In this document: one piece after another, positions 61,501 to 64,000 of the stretch | How positions within the stretch are numbered: position 1 is the stretch's first letter | Layout of the letters: each line of letters starts with the position of its first letter | Assembly (NCBI GenBank): GCA_003342895.1 | Contig: PTFA01000017.1 | Coordinates: 494,016 to 558,015, forward strand | DNA length: 64,000 nucleotides | From: Casuarius casuarius | Taxonomy: Eukaryota; Chordata; Aves; Casuariiformes; Casuariidae | Reading direction: 5' to 3' | Notes under the pieces: model-generated | The model's database searches: none | Seen by the model: the letters and a program-made list of their open reading frames with translations, nothing else | Told to the model about the DNA's origin: nothing | Made by a program: the position numbers and the translations under genes

Positions 61501-63032
61501 AAAAAGAAATGAAAAGCATGAAAGCTATGGCCAAAGTGCAGGCAGAAGAGCAAGGCCACCGGCTATAACCTGGCTAGCTGGAGAGCCCTTGTTGCTATCT
61601 CTGCCTAAGATGACAACAAGTGCTTGGGAGGCCAGGATGTGTTGAGCTCTGCGCTGCCATGCCTACCTTCCCATGAGAACGTGAGAAAGCTGGCTATCTC
61701 CATTGGGTCTGGAGGACCTGTTGTCACACACAGGACTACAGTCTACAGCAGACCGACACCCAGAAAATCCCGATAGATGCAGGAGGNTGGAGATGCTGAT
61801 GCAGGTTCTTGCTTCATCTCCATCCAGCTATACGCTTGGCCTTCATAACCATCGTACTTGAGCATTACTCTAAATTTAGTGTCTTTACTCCTGAGAAGCA
61901 AGAAAGTGACATTAGCCCCATTTTTGCTGAAAGTGTCAAGATTCATGGACAAGGTTGGGGTGGAAGGCCTGTGATCATGACAAGCTCTTTCTACAATTTG
62001 AAGTCACTGATTAGGCATGTTGATAAACAGTTTAGGACTTCATTACTGTGTCCACAATGCAAAAATCAGCTGTGGCTTCAATTCCTGTGTCCATTCCCTT
62101 GTTGCTGCAGTGCCCCAAGAGAAAAGCACTGCTTCTTCTTCAAACACTCATTAACAGAGACAAAGTAGAATAGAAAAAGCCTGTAAGCTTGATTGTCACA
62201 TTTAATAGACCCACGTACTGGACCCAAGGTTTATGTAGACCTCAGCTACTGTGTCCACATGGCATCACACATTGCGGAGATAGTCCTGGGAGTCCCAAAT
62301 TAGCACCACCCCAGCACTAAGCCTGCCAGGAAAACATCTAGGCAAGAACAGCCTGAGGCTCAGTTCTTATTCATTAGCTCCCTTACCTCAACCTTTTCCT
62401 TTTACTGAAGCTTTTTACAGCCACTGTGTCTGTCAACACCAGACACAAATGAAATGCAAGGCAATCAGGATGGAAATTAGTGGAAAACTGGCCAAGGGTT
62501 GCGCCCTACATTCAATCAAGTCATTGCGTCTTGGAGCATGATGGCTTACCTTTTTAAAAGCAGTTATGCAAGACTGAGAGTGCACTCATGTCGCCTGCAG
62601 CAGCAGGTCACTCTGCCGTCTGCCCTGGCCACGAAGGCTGGTCTTCCTGGCAGGGAACAGAGGGAACGTCATTTGAATGAGCCACTTGGTTGCCCATGAA
62701 CACCTGCTCCACAGCAGGCTGGGAAAATACCCTACCGCTTCTGAAGACAACTCCACTTGCTCAAGATGAAGGACCAAGTTTTAAGAGTTTAAGGCATTGT
62801 CCATGTCTGTGGCTCTCCCTGGGCTTCATGTCTGTTCTCCTAAATGATGAGGCCACAGGTGTCTTGATAAATAAATGAATTTACTGTGTTCTCCCTTTTT
62901 TTAAAGCTTATGTCAATTTTACTTTATTTTTGTCAAGAATACCAAAGAGGATTTTACTAGCTGACCTTTCTTAGATGTGTTGTTACATGTCTGGAAATAA
63001 ACAAATTACTAGCGTTATCAATTCTCCACTTA

Positions 63033-63050
63033 TTTTTTTTTTTTTTTTTT
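63033..63050. repeat. T18 homopolymer
   Basis: Eighteen consecutive T with no retroposed body recognised on either side. Confidence 0.9.
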
Positions 63051-63059
63051 GGTAGCACT

Positions 63060-63330
63060 CCGGAATGTGGGGGCTGGAGAGAGATAAGTGATATACGTTT
63101 GCTAGATTGGCACAATTAAATGTAACTGGGTGGCAATTTATGACTCAGCTCATTCATGGTAGATTGTACACTCTTGAAATGCTTGATGATTTATAGCTGA
63201 TGTAAATTGTGGTGCTTACTGTATGTGCCATTAGCAAACCCATTATCCCTGTTGTGAGAACTTAGGATCAATAAATGTCAGCAGAGATAGAAACAGTGTT
63301 GTGGGCTTGCAGATACAAAGGTTTTTGAGG
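63060..63330. promoter_or_regulatory. Candidate conserved non-coding block
   Basis: Directly after the T18 run is a repeat-free stretch of mixed composition. It contains GAGATAAG (GATA-type), CACAATTAAATG, an AP-1-like ATGACTCAGC at 63141-63150 and several TGATTTAT/CATTAGC cores. Motif density suggests a cis-regulatory element, but this is inference only. Confidence 0.25.
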
Positions 63331-64000
63331 AGAAGCATTCTAGGATGCCATTTGGAACAGCATTTTGATAATTTTGAGAATAGTAACTTTATTAATGAAA
63401 ATAATGTAGCTGTGTCCTTTAGAATTACTAGCTATGTAATAATTGCCAGACTGTATTAGTTCCCACCTCAAAAAAAAGGATTTTGTGAGTTGCAGCAAAG
63501 CTGTTTACTTTAAAAAGGAGCCCATAACATGATGCCAGCAGCCATTTTCTAGATCATAGCTAAGAACATGTTGAGATGTTATTTGTGACCATGAAAATTC
63601 ATTCTAACAGTGTTAATTTCATTTGTCAATTAGAGAAACTGCATTTTGTGGAGAAAAGCAGTGGTAATTAGAGCCAGAGAAGAGAATCAGCACCATACAT
63701 TCAGGTCACTGAGCATGGACTGAGCATCATACTGGATATTCAAAGCTTGGAGCTAGAGATGCAGTAAGCCAGCCACTGACTAGAGCCAGCTCTCAATAAA
63801 TAATGTCACAGACTACTTATTCAGAGTCAAATTTAAAAATCACTGTATTTGGGCAGACAACTCTAAAGAATTAACTTCTTTAAACAAACTGTCCTTTAAG
63901 ATGATTCACCTTGCTACTTTTTTGGAAAGGACTGTTCATAAAAGGACACAGTTGAAAGGAACACCTGCCCTTTCTTGAAGGTACCGGTTAGACCTAGAGC

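Larger units (their letters stand above)
58526..64000. other. Gene-free AT-rich sequence
   Basis: No gene or RNA gene was recognised. 59030-59180, 59750-60010 and 63060-63330 are repeat-free AT-rich patches with dense homeodomain-like cores. The 119-codon frame at 61809-62168 (+) and the opposite 69-codon frame at 61743-61952 have no recognisable domain. A T18 run lies at 63033-63050. Ambiguous base at 61787. Confidence 0.6.

Noticed and set aside
61743..62168. Opposing open frames, one with CPQC and CCC cysteine groups
   Set aside because: The cysteine spacing does not make a zinc-binding pattern and the two strands are open together. Chance is more likely than a gene.
1..64000. A bacterial, phage or CRISPR-type system
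   Set aside because: Stop density, repeats and lack of operon-like coding exclude prokaryotic DNA; no direct-repeat array with regular spacers is present.

Overview
The window looks like bird nuclear DNA, non-coding throughout: a gene desert or the inside of a very large intron. It is AT-rich, with stop codons dense in every frame, and I recognise no protein-coding gene, tRNA, rRNA, snRNA or CRISPR array. The best taxonomic marker is a CR1 LINE fragment of the avian type at 47084-47855. Older repeats agree with an amniote genome of low repeat density: a decayed CR1-clade reverse transcriptase at about 17302-17660, an old CR1 3' end at about 58431-58525, a MIR-type SINE at about 54648-54792 and a degraded palindromic repeat at 30359-30449. 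Fifteen isolated single N bases are scattered through the window, as in a draft assembly. Class Aves is an inference; the species cannot be read from this.

Layout. 1-8250 is unique sequence with a small hairpin and two exon-like open frames on the minus strand. 8255-17280 holds pyrimidine tracts, a 27/24-bp tandem duplication, a TG/CA/TA microsatellite with a perfect palindrome, a CT run and a GCT triplet run. 17302-17660 is the old CR1. 23430-24090 is an AT-rich block with the look of a conserved non-coding element. 30359-30449 is the palindromic repeat, and 31086-31165 is a striking hairpin of pre-miRNA size. 33640-36990 holds a splice-acceptor-like site and an 18-bp perfect palindrome. 37110-47080 is unique sequence with a polypurine tract. 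47084-47855 is the clear CR1. 52261-52930 joins a CpG-rich patch to an AT-rich block full of homeodomain-type cores. 54648-54792 is the SINE, 58431-58525 the old CR1 end, and 58610-64000 again unique AT-rich sequence.

No set of genes working together can be described. The most interesting item is the hairpin at 31086-31165: all 28 stem positions outside one A/C mismatch-free core pair, its three non-Watson-Crick positions are all U:G on the + strand, and it is capped by a short apical stem with a 5-nt loop. Next are the CpG-rich/AT-rich candidate enhancer at 52261-52930 and the CR1 copy, whose reading frame is broken by two stops that each look like a CGA arginine codon changed to TGA and which lacks part of its reverse transcriptase by an apparently in-frame deletion.
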